Source of the DNA: Candidatus Pelagibacter sp.
Lineage (GTDB): Bacteria > Pseudomonadota > Alphaproteobacteria > Paracaedibacterales > CAIOTO01
Direction: 5' to 3'
DNA length: 64,000 nucleotides
Assembly (NCBI GenBank): GCA_013823725.1
Contig: PNMQ01000008.1
Coordinates: 62,001-126,000 of the forward strand
The position numbers were made by a program, and so were the translations under genes. Under the pieces are notes generated by a model. That model did not search any database. It saw only the letters and a list, made by a program, of their open reading frames with translations, and was not told the origin of the DNA. This document shows positions 1 through 8,039 of this stretch, one piece after another (the stretch's first letter is position 1; each line of letters opens with the position of its first letter).

Positions 1-10
1 AATAATATTT

Positions 11-445
11 ATGGAAATTAGATCTTCTCAAAACTCTAATAAAACTAAAAACATCAGATCAAATCAGAAAAGTCAAAAAAGCCATCTCGCATTTTCTGAT
101 GAAATCAACACCACAGAATTAGCTGCTGAAAGTCAACCTCTTTTCGCCTCTATTTTTAGCACGATAGACCCTTTATTTTTGGATTCAAACAACCATAAAA
201 AGAATGAAAAGAGCGCTATTTTCCTCAGCAATGAACTGCTGGATGAGCTTGAAAAACTAAAAATATCCTTTCTAGATCAAAAAACATCCAATACAGACCA
301 TCTCGATAATCTGCTTGCTCAAATCCAATCCTATACACAAAACATGGATCTCAACAATATCCCTGAACAACTTCAAGATATTTTATTAGACATTGAAACA
401 CGGACCATCGTAGAAATTACAAAAATCAAAAAAAACACTTTGTAA
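11..445 (+). CDS. fliX: FliX-like flagellar assembly regulator
   Basis: A 144-residue acidic protein without membrane segments. The N-terminal third is polar and low in complexity. The C-terminus carries the signature that suggests FliX: a segment reading ILLDIETRTIVEITKIKK resembles the end of alphaproteobacterial FliX (ILxEIELRAxVELAKxxR), and it is preceded by a Leu-rich helix. FliX is a class II regulator that links flagellar basal-body assembly to FlbD activity in Caulobacter. The length fits the family. The ATG lies at position 11, so the promoter is outside the window. FlgI, its usual neighbour in Caulobacter, lies about 60 kb away. The call rests mainly on the C-terminal motif. Confidence 0.6.
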   Translation: MEIRSSQNSNKTKNIRSNQKSQKSHLAFSDEINTTELAAESQPLFASIFSTIDPLFLDSNNHKKNEKSAIFLSNELLDELEKLKISFLDQKTSNTDHLDNLLAQIQSYTQNMDLNNIPEQLQDILLDIETRTIVEITKIKKNTL

Positions 446-550
446 ACAACCGTTATATTGTCAGCTAAAAACTGCTTAATCCAAAAGCTATTTCATATTA
501 AAAAAATCTTCATTTTTACAATATCTTTCTTCCATAAATAAAAAAAAACC

Positions 551-1840
551 CTACATTGAAAGCGTATTGTTTCGTTTTTCTAAAATATCTTCAAAAATTT
601 TATGCCAATTTCCTTCTGCCCCTATTCGCATTAAAACAGAACCAATTCCAACAGCAGCACGATCCATAAAAACAAATTCTCTTGGAATTTTGACGCCCCC
701 AAGACGATCAAGTTCCTTATGAACTTTTTGTGCAATTTGCCAACCATGACTACCTGTTCTTTTTTGAATCGGGCGGATACTATTATCCAACAAAGGATCA
801 AACAATAAACGCGCCCATTCTGTCATATGCTCCATTAATTCAGTTGATACATCATTAAAACCCCAACGAATATAGGCGTCTTTTATTTTGGAAGGATTAC
901 TACACTTTAGGCCTTGATACAAATCAGCAACAGCATCGATAAAATCAACATGAAAACGACGTATGCATCCAAAATCCAGCAATGCTAATTGGTTATGAGG
1001 TGTAATATAATAATTTCCAGGATGAGGATCGCCATGCAACCAGCCACGTGAATAAAAAGGCAGATACCAACTATTGAATAATAGCTTACCAAACTCGTCC
1101 ATTTGATTTTTCCCTAAATCGGGTGATGCATTTAAAATATGGTCTCCCTCAATCCAATCCATTACAATGAGACGATCTGTTGATAGGGATTCATATGTTT
1201 CAGGTATAATAACTGAAGGATTATCTTTAAAAAATAATTGATATTCTTTTAAATTTAAAATTTCTTGATTGTAATTTAATTCTTCATACAGTCGATCTTG
1301 AACTTCCTTAACCACATCATCTAAATCCAATGCACTTGAAAACAAATGGTACGCTTTAATTGCAAATTTCAATTGGAGCATATCAGAATCAATCACAGAT
1401 TTCATATTTGGATATTGCAATTTTACAGCGACTTTGTGACCATTTTGTAAAACTGCTTGATGAACTTGTCCAAGAGAAGCCGCGAAAGAAGCATGAAGAT
1501 TAAATTCTTTAAAATTATTTTTCCAATGTTCACCAAATTCATTTTTTAAACGTCTTTGCACAAATAATTCTCCCATGGGGGTTGCTTGTGATTGCAATTC
1601 CATAAAAGCATCTGCATATTCTTGAGGTAAAGCATCGGGAATTGTTGCTAAAAACTGGGCAACTTTCATGAAGGGGCCTTTCATCTTAGACAATGTTTTG
1701 GTAAGGACTGCCGCATATTCAAGATTATCAGTTTTAAAGGGTGTTTTCGAATGCGCAACAAACCTTGTTGCAACAGATCCCATCGTACTGGTGACATGCG
1801 CTATGCGTTTAATTTTATCCATCAAATGGTCTTGATCCAT
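551..1840 (-). CDS. AarF/ABC1/UbiB-family atypical kinase
   Basis: A roughly 429-residue member of the ABC1/UbiB protein-kinase-like family, whose members are linked to ubiquinone synthesis or lipid handling. Visible marks are a KxGQ-like motif near residue 60 (K-V-A-Q, with Ala where Gly is usual), an Ala-rich loop followed by GQVHQA, the ATP-binding Lys in VAVKLQYP near residue 140, HGDPHPGN near 270 as the catalytic loop, and LLDFG as the metal-binding DFG equivalent. There is no transmembrane segment at the C-terminus. The frame opens at a TTG two codons earlier, but the ATG at 1840 is the likelier start. It is divergent from ssb. Confidence 0.85.
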   Translation of the reverse strand: MDQDHLMDKIKRIAHVTSTMGSVATRFVAHSKTPFKTDNLEYAAVLTKTLSKMKGPFMKVAQFLATIPDALPQEYADAFMELQSQATPMGELFVQRRLKNEFGEHWKNNFKEFNLHASFAASLGQVHQAVLQNGHKVAVKLQYPNMKSVIDSDMLQLKFAIKAYHLFSSALDLDDVVKEVQDRLYEELNYNQEILNLKEYQLFFKDNPSVIIPETYESLSTDRLIVMDWIEGDHILNASPDLGKNQMDEFGKLLFNSWYLPFYSRGWLHGDPHPGNYYITPHNQLALLDFGCIRRFHVDFIDAVADLYQGLKCSNPSKIKDAYIRWGFNDVSTELMEHMTEWARLLFDPLLDNSIRPIQKRTGSHGWQIAQKVHKELDRLGGVKIPREFVFMDRAAVGIGSVLMRIGAEGNWHKIFEDILEKRNNTLSM

Positions 1841-1982
1841 AAACAATATATCCGTTAAATGTCAAAATTTAATTTTCACAAAACTATTTGCATAGTGTAC
1901 CAAAAAAAGAAATAAAAATCCCTTTTATCTGAAAACAAATTTTTAATTCATCAGTCAAGAATGTAAACCAAAATATATTGAT

Positions 1983-2017
1983 ATGATTCAAGATAGTTAA
2001 AAAATATCTTGAATCAT
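1983..2017. repeat. Perfect 13-bp inverted repeat in the aarF-ssb divergent intergenic region
   Basis: ATGATTCAAGATA and its exact reverse complement TATCTTGAATCAT are separated by a 9-base loop, giving a 13-bp hairpin or operator-sized dyad. No T-run follows on either strand, and both flanking genes point away from it. A simple terminator is therefore unlikely. It could be an operator, an mRNA hairpin in the ssb leader or a small mobile remnant. Confidence 0.7.
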
Positions 2018-2090
2018 TGTTGCATTTAATAGTTCACAAAATTATATAAATCGCGGTATAAATAAGATAGTAAATTTAAGAAAAAAAAAT

Positions 2091-2555
2091 ATGGCCGGTT
2101 TTGTAAATAAAGTAATCTTAATTGGAAATGTGGGACGTGATCCTGAAGTTCGTTTCATGCCTGATGGCACAAAAGTTGCTAATCTTTCTCTTGCAACAAC
2201 AGAAAGTTGGAAAGATAAAAATACAGGAGAAAGAAAAGATAAAACGGAATGGCATCGCATTTCTGTGATGAATGATCGCGTCGCTGATATTGCTGAAAAG
2301 TATATTAAAAAAGGATCTCGTATTTACGTAGAAGGTCAATTGCAATCTCGTAAATGGACAGATCAACAAGGTATTGAAAGAACAACAACGGAAGTCTTAA
2401 TTGGAAGATACAAAGGAGAACTAACTCTTTTAGACAGCAGAAGCAGTAATGATGATGCTTATTCAGATAATCAAGATTCATTCACTCCTATTCAATCTAA
2501 ACATAAAGCAGGATCTAGTGCTTACGACGATTTAGATGACGATATACCTTTTTGA
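2091..2555 (+). CDS. ssb: Single-stranded DNA-binding protein
   Basis: A 154-residue SSB. The N-terminal OB fold (about residues 3-108) begins GFVNKVILIGNVGRDPEVR and carries the WHR and KKGSRIYVEGQL motifs. An acidic, low-complexity linker follows, and the protein ends in the diagnostic DDDIPF tip that recruits replication and repair partners. Length and tail are normal. No alphaproteobacterial LexA box (GTTC-N7-GTTC) was seen upstream, but a perfect 13-bp inverted repeat lies about 75 bp before the ATG. It lies 23 bp upstream of lysC and may share a transcript with it. Confidence 0.97.
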   Translation: MAGFVNKVILIGNVGRDPEVRFMPDGTKVANLSLATTESWKDKNTGERKDKTEWHRISVMNDRVADIAEKYIKKGSRIYVEGQLQSRKWTDQQGIERTTTEVLIGRYKGELTLLDSRSSNDDAYSDNQDSFTPIQSKHKAGSSAYDDLDDDIPF

Positions 2556-2578
2556 TAACAGAAATTAACTGATTTTTT

Positions 2579-3805
2579 GTGCATATAACTGTTCTCAAAT
2601 TTGGAGGAACTTCGGTTGCTGATTGTAAACGCATAGAATCAGTCGCTACCATTGTACAAAAACACATTCAAAATAACGAGAAAGTTGTTGTGGTTGTTTC
2701 TGCTATGGCAGGATTTACCAATCAACTTTCTGACTATTTGAAAGCTGCTTCTCCACATTTGTTATCATCTCCTGAACATGATGTTGTTCTATCATCTGGA
2801 GAACAGATTACTGCTGGCCTGATGAGCCTTGCACTTCAAGCAAAAGGATTTTCAGCGCGCTCTTTTTTAGGATCCCAAATACCTATTCAAACAACCTCTC
2901 AATTTGGTTGCGCACATATTACAAACATTCAAACCCAAGGCCTTTTAGATTTTATTCAATCTGGAGGCATTCCTGTTGTTCCAGGTTTTCAAGGCATTAC
3001 AACAGATAACACCTATCAGCAAATAACCACTTTAGGTAGAGGTGGATCAGATACAACAGCTGTTGCCTTATCCTCCTTTTTAAATGCCAGGGATTGCTAT
3101 ATTTACACAGATGTTGATGGTGTATATTCAGCAGATCCAAGAGTTGTAAACAACGCTTTTAGACTTCCGTACATAGATTATACGACCATGCTATCTTTAG
3201 CTTCAAAGGGAGCAAAAGTTTTACATGCTCCCTGCGTATCTTGGGCAAAAGAAAGTAACATTCAATTACACATTCTCTCTAGTTTCAATCTTGAAGAAAT
3301 TAACCAAAAAACTATTATTGCTGAACCAGATCCTAAGTATCAAAATCCCCATCTTTCATCCAGTATAACGTATGAAATGTACAAAACCATTTGTTGCTTC
3401 AAAATGCCATCCACGCAATCGTTAGACATTTTAAATTTGTGGCTTCAAAAAATATCTCATGAGTTTAAAATTCAATTTTCAGATCTTCATATTTATAATG
3501 ACAATGTTTCTTTTTACTTTGATCAGGAACATACGCAATGTGTCTTTGCACAAATAGAAAAGTGCCCTTATCATCAAAACCTTATTTCTGACTTTAAATT
3601 GGATAAAAAAAGTGTTATTCTTTCGCTTGTAGGACCCGCTTTTGAACAAGAAAAAATCTTTCATAAAATAAAATTAATTCTCGATAAAGAACAAATTCGT
3701 TTTATACCCTTATCCTCTAACACGGTCGAACATAGCATAAGTATAAATTACGAAAACTTCATTCAAACGATCAATATCCTACACGATCAATTGCTTTTAA
3801 ATTAA
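2579..3805 (+). CDS. lysC: Aspartate kinase
   Basis: This enzyme catalyses the first step of the aspartate pathway, phosphorylating aspartate on the way to lysine/diaminopimelate, threonine and methionine. The 408-residue protein has the kinase signature KFGGTSV at residues 7-13, the GRGGSDTTA loop near 158, and YTDVDGVYSADPR near 180. The C-terminal third should hold the paired ACT regulatory domains, but they are divergent here. The start is GTG at 2579, chosen because KFGGTSV must lie a few residues from the N-terminus. Diaminopimelate for peptidoglycan is the likely reason it is retained. Confidence 0.95.
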   Translation: MHITVLKFGGTSVADCKRIESVATIVQKHIQNNEKVVVVVSAMAGFTNQLSDYLKAASPHLLSSPEHDVVLSSGEQITAGLMSLALQAKGFSARSFLGSQIPIQTTSQFGCAHITNIQTQGLLDFIQSGGIPVVPGFQGITTDNTYQQITTLGRGGSDTTAVALSSFLNARDCYIYTDVDGVYSADPRVVNNAFRLPYIDYTTMLSLASKGAKVLHAPCVSWAKESNIQLHILSSFNLEEINQKTIIAEPDPKYQNPHLSSSITYEMYKTICCFKMPSTQSLDILNLWLQKISHEFKIQFSDLHIYNDNVSFYFDQEHTQCVFAQIEKCPYHQNLISDFKLDKKSVILSLVGPAFEQEKIFHKIKLILDKEQIRFIPLSSNTVEHSISINYENFIQTINILHDQLLLN

Positions 3806-3825
3806 CAACCATTGGAATAAAATTT

Positions 3826-4836
3826 ATGTCACACCATTTATCAGAAACCTTACATCGTTTAATGAAACGTGGTTGTGATTTTTTAGGTTGTAATGTCGCT
3901 ATTATGGGTGGTGCTATGACCTGGGTTTCCAATGCGTCACTTGTATCAGCAATCAGCAATTCAGGTGGATTTGGAGTCATAGCTTGTGGTTCTATGCCGC
4001 CTCACCTTTTGAATGAAGAAATAAGTAAAACACGTACACTTACTCAAAAACCATTTGGTGTCAATCTTATTATTATGCACCCTCAATTACAAGAACTACT
4101 AGATGTGTGTATTTCTCAAAAAGTGACTCATGTTGTATTTGCTGGCGGAATCCCCGTAGCTACAGATATTCAAAAATTAAAAGAACATAAAATTAAAATC
4201 ATCGGATTTGCACCTTCTTTAATCATTGCGCAAAAATTGGAAAGAATTGGCGTTGATGCCATCATCATCGAAGGACACGAAGCAGGCGGACATATTGGCC
4301 CTGTATCGACAAGTGTGCTGGCACAAGAAATTCTTCCACACATCCAAAATACACCAGTATTTATTGCAGGCGGTATTGGTCGAGGAGAAACCATGGCTAT
4401 GTATTTAAAATTAGGCGCGTCAGGTGTTCAATTAGGATCTCTTTTTGTCTGTGCAACAGAATCCACAGCACATCCACATTTCAAAAAAGCTTTTATCCGT
4501 GCCAATTCTCGTGATGCTATTGTATCTGCACAATTAGACCCTCGTTTCCCGGTTATACCTGTGAGAGCTATTAACAATAAAGGGTGTCAGCATTTTGTTG
4601 AGAAACAGATGGAAATCATTCAAAAGTTTAATAATGGGGAACTTTCACTCAAAGATGGCCAAATGGAAATTGAACATTTTTGGGCAGGAGCTCTGCGCAG
4701 GGCTGTCATTGACGGAGACGTAGAAACAGGATCACTTATGGCTGGACAAAGCGTTGGCTTAGTCAAAAAAGAACAACCCACCCAAGAGATTATCAATACA
4801 CTTATTCAAGAATGCGATGAATTTTTAAAGAAATAA
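3826..4836 (+). CDS. Nitronate monooxygenase / 2-nitropropane dioxygenase family flavoprotein
   Basis: A 336-residue TIM-barrel FMN enzyme of the NMO/FabK superfamily. Diagnostic elements are IMGGAMTWVS at the N-terminus, PFGVNLI, the EGHEAGGHIG motif that includes the family His, the phosphate-binding FIAGGIGRGETMAMYLKLGASGVQLGS, and a C-terminal GQSVGLV. Members oxidise nitronates or act as enoyl-ACP reductase (FabK). The sequence does not tell which, and FabK is a real alternative. The ATG follows lysC by 20 bp. A second, longer NMO-family gene lies at 25.6-27.0 kb. Confidence 0.85.
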   Translation: MSHHLSETLHRLMKRGCDFLGCNVAIMGGAMTWVSNASLVSAISNSGGFGVIACGSMPPHLLNEEISKTRTLTQKPFGVNLIIMHPQLQELLDVCISQKVTHVVFAGGIPVATDIQKLKEHKIKIIGFAPSLIIAQKLERIGVDAIIIEGHEAGGHIGPVSTSVLAQEILPHIQNTPVFIAGGIGRGETMAMYLKLGASGVQLGSLFVCATESTAHPHFKKAFIRANSRDAIVSAQLDPRFPVIPVRAINNKGCQHFVEKQMEIIQKFNNGELSLKDGQMEIEHFWAGALRRAVIDGDVETGSLMAGQSVGLVKKEQPTQEIINTLIQECDEFLKK

Positions 4837-4891
4837 TTGATTAATTTAAAACAACCCAATCCATGCTTTACTTTGAATACAGGATAATATT

Positions 4892-5290
4892 ATGAATCAA
4901 AATAAGACCTTCTTTATTATTCAATCTACATTTGATGCATCCAATAAAGGAGAAATCCATTTTGGAGAAGTCATTCAAAAACTTATGAGTATTCAAGTCG
5001 AGTCGTATATTGTGGATTACCGTATAGGTCGATCGACTTACTTCTTGCCTCATGGGGAAACCTTGGATCTATTTTTTGATAAACCCCAAAACGATATTGC
5101 TGAAATTTTTGACGCGCCTTCCCTTCGTGCAGCTATTGTTGGAGCACAATAAGGCAAAGTCATGTATCAAGAATTCAAAATTCTATCTCAATTAGCAGGT
5201 TGCATTGGCTATACGGTATGGATTGCAGGCCGACATGTTACTTATTACGGCAGAAAAGGTGAAATGCATATCGAACAATTCCCAAATTAA
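4892..5290 (+). pseudogene. DUF1398-family gene interrupted by an in-frame TAA
   Basis: The first reading segment (4892-5152, 86 residues) resembles the N-terminal two thirds of DUF1398 proteins: VESYIVDYRIGRSTYFLPHGETL, then LRAAIVGAQ. It ends at TAA (5150-5152). The same frame then continues through an ATG at 5162 for 42 residues to 5290 (ending TYYGRKGEMHIEQFPN), which matches the family C-terminus. Reading the stop as Gln restores an AQQG stretch where the family usually has Gln, and gives about 132 residues, the normal length. One CAA-to-TAA change explains everything. The gene may be dead, make two pieces, or be read through. The family has no settled function. Confidence 0.7.
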
Positions 5291-5340
5291 AAATTTAAAA
5301 AAACTCATTGCTAATATTTTCATCTTCATAAAACCTTTAT

Positions 5341-5373
5341 AAAAAAACCACGGAAATACTCCGTGGTTTTTTT
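5341..5373. terminator. Bidirectional rho-independent terminator
   Basis: A stem CCACGGA/TCCGTGG around a 5-base loop is flanked by seven A on the left and seven T on the right, so it can work on both strands. It sits between the DUF1398 remnant (+) and mipZ (-), which converge here. Confidence 0.9.
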
Positions 5374-5399
5374 ATAATTTAATAACTGACTGTCTTTCC

Positions 5400-6212
5400 T
5401 TAACTTGCCTTTTTCATTTCTTCTGGCAAATTAATGGCATTGATTAAATCTTTCAATTCCTTTTTTGCAGCAACATGTGAAAGACTTAAGGAAGATTTAC
5501 TTTCACTCATATCGAACAAAGTCAGTCCATTTAAGAATAATTCACGAAAAATAACGCGTTCACCGAAACCAGAAACCAATCTGAATCCAATACGCTTGGA
5601 TAATGCAGATAGCACTTTTTCCATTTCTTCTTTATTGCGAGAATACAGGTTGCTTAACCTATTTCTCATCACAATCCAATCAATACTTCCTCCGTCGCGA
5701 ATAGCTCTATTCTTCTTTTGTTCCCAAACCATTTCAGAATACGTACTAGGTCTGATAATATTTAAATCATCAGGTTTAACACGCACAAGCATATCTAGAT
5801 CAATAAAACTATCGTTTAAAGGTGTAATCAAAGTATCTGCATAAGAATGTGCTAAACGTGAAAGATGCGTATCGCTTCCAGGTGTATCTATCACAATAAA
5901 GTCATAATTTTTAAATTCTGTCATGACCTCAGTCATTTTTTCTTTTTCTTCTTGTTCAGCATCAATAACTGTTGAAGCTTGACTTCTAAAAATGGGTCTA
6001 TGCTCTGGCAAAGGCAAATTCTCACCTGTGTTTTTTTGACGTGCTCTTCTATTTTCAACATAGCGACTTAACGTCCCTTGCCTTGCGTCAACGTCAATTG
6101 TTCCAACATTAAATCCCTGACGTAACAAATACGTAATTACATGCATTGCTGCTGTTGATTTACCAGTTCCGCCTTTTTCATTTCCAAAAACTACAATATA
6201 AGGATTATTCAT
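5400..6212 (-). CDS. mipZ: Division-plane positioning ATPase MipZ
   Basis: A 270-residue ParA/MinD-superfamily ATPase. The deviant Walker A GNEKGGTGKST is at residues 10-20, the switch DVDARQGTLSRYVENR near 42, and the Walker B-like FIVIDTPGSDTHLSRLAH near 105. The combination DARQ-TL-RYVENR with the AMHV helix after Walker A is typical of MipZ rather than ParA. In Caulobacter, MipZ binds ParB near the origin and inhibits FtsZ near the poles, which places the septum at midcell. parAB is not adjacent. Two perfect CtrA-type boxes lie 120-190 bp upstream, in the region shared with the divergent repeat-protein gene. Confidence 0.92.
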   Translation of the reverse strand: MNNPYIVVFGNEKGGTGKSTAAMHVITYLLRQGFNVGTIDVDARQGTLSRYVENRRARQKNTGENLPLPEHRPIFRSQASTVIDAEQEEKEKMTEVMTEFKNYDFIVIDTPGSDTHLSRLAHSYADTLITPLNDSFIDLDMLVRVKPDDLNIIRPSTYSEMVWEQKKNRAIRDGGSIDWIVMRNRLSNLYSRNKEEMEKVLSALSKRIGFRLVSGFGERVIFRELFLNGLTLFDMSESKSSLSLSHVAAKKELKDLINAINLPEEMKKAS

Positions 6213-6333
6213 ACATTTACAAAAAATTAAAACTATTATCTGTATTGTAAAAGATTCTTCTTATATTTTTCAATAAAGAAATTAAATATTTTTATCTTAT
6301 TTCAAAGTTTATAATATTTAAAATTAACAACTT

Positions 6334-6348
6334 TTAATTAAAAATTAA
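6334..6348. promoter_or_regulatory. CtrA-type binding box
   Basis: TTAATTAAAAATTAA followed by C is an exact TTAA-N7-TTAA(C) box, the known alphaproteobacterial CtrA consensus. It lies in the 253-bp region between divergent mipZ and the repeat-protein gene. The surrounding sequence is very AT-rich, so a chance match is possible. A second exact box 40 bp away and ctrA in the same window raise the likelihood. Confidence 0.5.
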
Positions 6349-6387
6349 CTATATATTAATAATAAATTTAAACAATATACTCTTAAA

Positions 6388-6402
6388 TTAACCTTCAATT
6401 AA
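6388..6402. promoter_or_regulatory. CtrA-type binding box
   Basis: TTAACCTTCAATTAA is a second exact TTAA-N7-TTAA box, with a less AT-biased spacer than its neighbour. It lies 64 bp before the ATG of the octapeptide-repeat gene, in a position where CtrA could activate that promoter. Confidence 0.55.
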
Positions 6403-6465
6403 TTATTTATTGTCATTGTCCTTGTATAAATACTCGTTACGACGAACTTTCTCAGGGAGAAATCA

Positions 6466-7947
6466 ATGACTTTAAAAAAATTCTTATTAAGATCAGGGAT
6501 AAGTTTAAGCTTAATTGCTTCTTTATCCCAGACTTCCTACTCAACGGGTGCTGGTGAATTACTCAACCAAGTTGGTTCCACAGTTTCAGCGCTTAGCAGT
6601 CAAGTTATAGCTCCATTATCAACAGCAGATATAGCTTCGTTATCATCAACTGTTGTTGCCAATTTTAACGCATCTCAATTTAATGCTTTGACATCCTCTC
6701 AATTAGGTGCATTTACAACTTCACAAATAGAAGCTTTAACATCCACACAAGTTGGTGCATTAGGAACAGGATCTAAAGGATTAACCAGTGCTCATGCTGC
6801 GGCTTTTCCAACTGCGACCGCAAGCATATCACGTATTCCAACAGCTGGGATCACTGGGTTGTCGTCGGCATTTTTAGTTAATTTTCCTACTGCTGGTTTA
6901 ACTGCGTTAACACCAGGGCAAATAGCTGTGTTAACAACTTCTCAAATCGCAGCGTTAACAACAGGACAATTTTCAACCCTGACAACAACACAAATTCCAG
7001 GATTAGCATCTTCACAAATATCAGCTTTCACCACCGCACAAATGGCGGCTATAACATCAGATCAATTAACAGCTTTCAGGGATATTCAATTTCTTGGCTT
7101 CTCTTCTGCACAGCTTAATGCTGTTCCTACGTCTATTATGAGCGCTTTAGCTACAAACCAAATTGGTGATATTCCATTGGCTGTACTAAGCAACCTATCA
7201 ACAAATAATGTTGCATCTCTTGGAACAAAACTATCTTCACATTCAAGTTATCAACAAAGAAACGCCCTAACATCAGCACAAGTCTCTGCTCTTGGAACAG
7301 CAATGTCAGCATTGACAACCAACATTTCTCATCTTACAGCTAGCAACATTGCAGGTTTAAGTGCAGCAGCACTCGCAGCTATTGGCACGAATGTTTCACA
7401 CCTTACTACAAATCAAGTTCAAGCATTATCTTCAGCACAATTAACAGCTTTGGCAGCCTCTGTTACAGCCTTGCATTCAAATTTAGCAGTTATTTCATCT
7501 TCGGTTCTCACAGCTTTAACCGGAAGCAATATAGGAACTGCCGTTACGTATTTAACAACATCACAAATTGCTGCTTTAAGTTCTGCGCAAGTTAACAGTT
7601 TAGGAACAACATTCCTTTCATTAATAAGTACACAAGCAGCTGGGTTATCGTCTTCTCAACTTGTTGGTCTAACAAGTGCCGCTATTACTGGTTTAAGCAC
7701 AAGCACAAACTCTGCCCTGCTACGAGCAATACCTACAGCAGCTATACCTGGCATTCCCTTTGTCACAACCAATTTGACATCTGACATTCTTGGAACAGAT
7801 CAGTTTTTCGACACTGCTTCAGGATTTACAGCAGCTCAAGCAAAAGCGTTAACAACAACACAATTTAAAGCTATGCAAGAAGTAGCAACAGGAGCAGCTG
7901 CAGATTTAGCAGCTATATTCGAAGCTTGGGCAGCTTTAGCGACATAA
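6466..7947 (+). CDS. Exported octapeptide-repeat protein
   Basis: A 493-residue protein with an N-terminal signal peptide (about residues 1-26). Nearly all the rest is built on an eight-residue repeat, roughly [AG]-[LF]-[TS]-[TS]-x-Q-[ILMFV]-x. Eight or more copies run without gaps at residues 153-220 (for example ALTTSQIA, then ALTTGQFS), with degenerate copies before and after. Charged residues are almost absent and Cys is missing. The regular hydrophobic-x-Q pattern suggests a solenoid surface or secreted protein. No enzymatic motif is visible. It has a strong ribosome site (AGGGAG) and two CtrA-type boxes upstream. Function unknown. Confidence 0.85.
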   Translation: MTLKKFLLRSGISLSLIASLSQTSYSTGAGELLNQVGSTVSALSSQVIAPLSTADIASLSSTVVANFNASQFNALTSSQLGAFTTSQIEALTSTQVGALGTGSKGLTSAHAAAFPTATASISRIPTAGITGLSSAFLVNFPTAGLTALTPGQIAVLTTSQIAALTTGQFSTLTTTQIPGLASSQISAFTTAQMAAITSDQLTAFRDIQFLGFSSAQLNAVPTSIMSALATNQIGDIPLAVLSNLSTNNVASLGTKLSSHSSYQQRNALTSAQVSALGTAMSALTTNISHLTASNIAGLSAAALAAIGTNVSHLTTNQVQALSSAQLTALAASVTALHSNLAVISSSVLTALTGSNIGTAVTYLTTSQIAALSSAQVNSLGTTFLSLISTQAAGLSSSQLVGLTSAAITGLSTSTNSALLRAIPTAAIPGIPFVTTNLTSDILGTDQFFDTASGFTAAQAKALTTTQFKAMQEVATGAAADLAAIFEAWAALAT

Positions 7948-8039
7948 TTATCTCAGAAATCTTCATAAAATTACGCATTAACTAACTATAAATAAAATTT
8001 TCCTAAAATTAAATTGAAATCAAATTTTAGGAAAATTTT

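Noticed and set aside
5434-5844. 136-codon frame antisense to mipZ
   Set aside because: It lies fully within a confident gene on the other strand; length reflects codon bias of mipZ.
6466-7947. Octapeptide DNA repeats as a CRISPR-like or tandem-repeat array
   Set aside because: The period is in the protein; codons differ between copies and the frame is open throughout.
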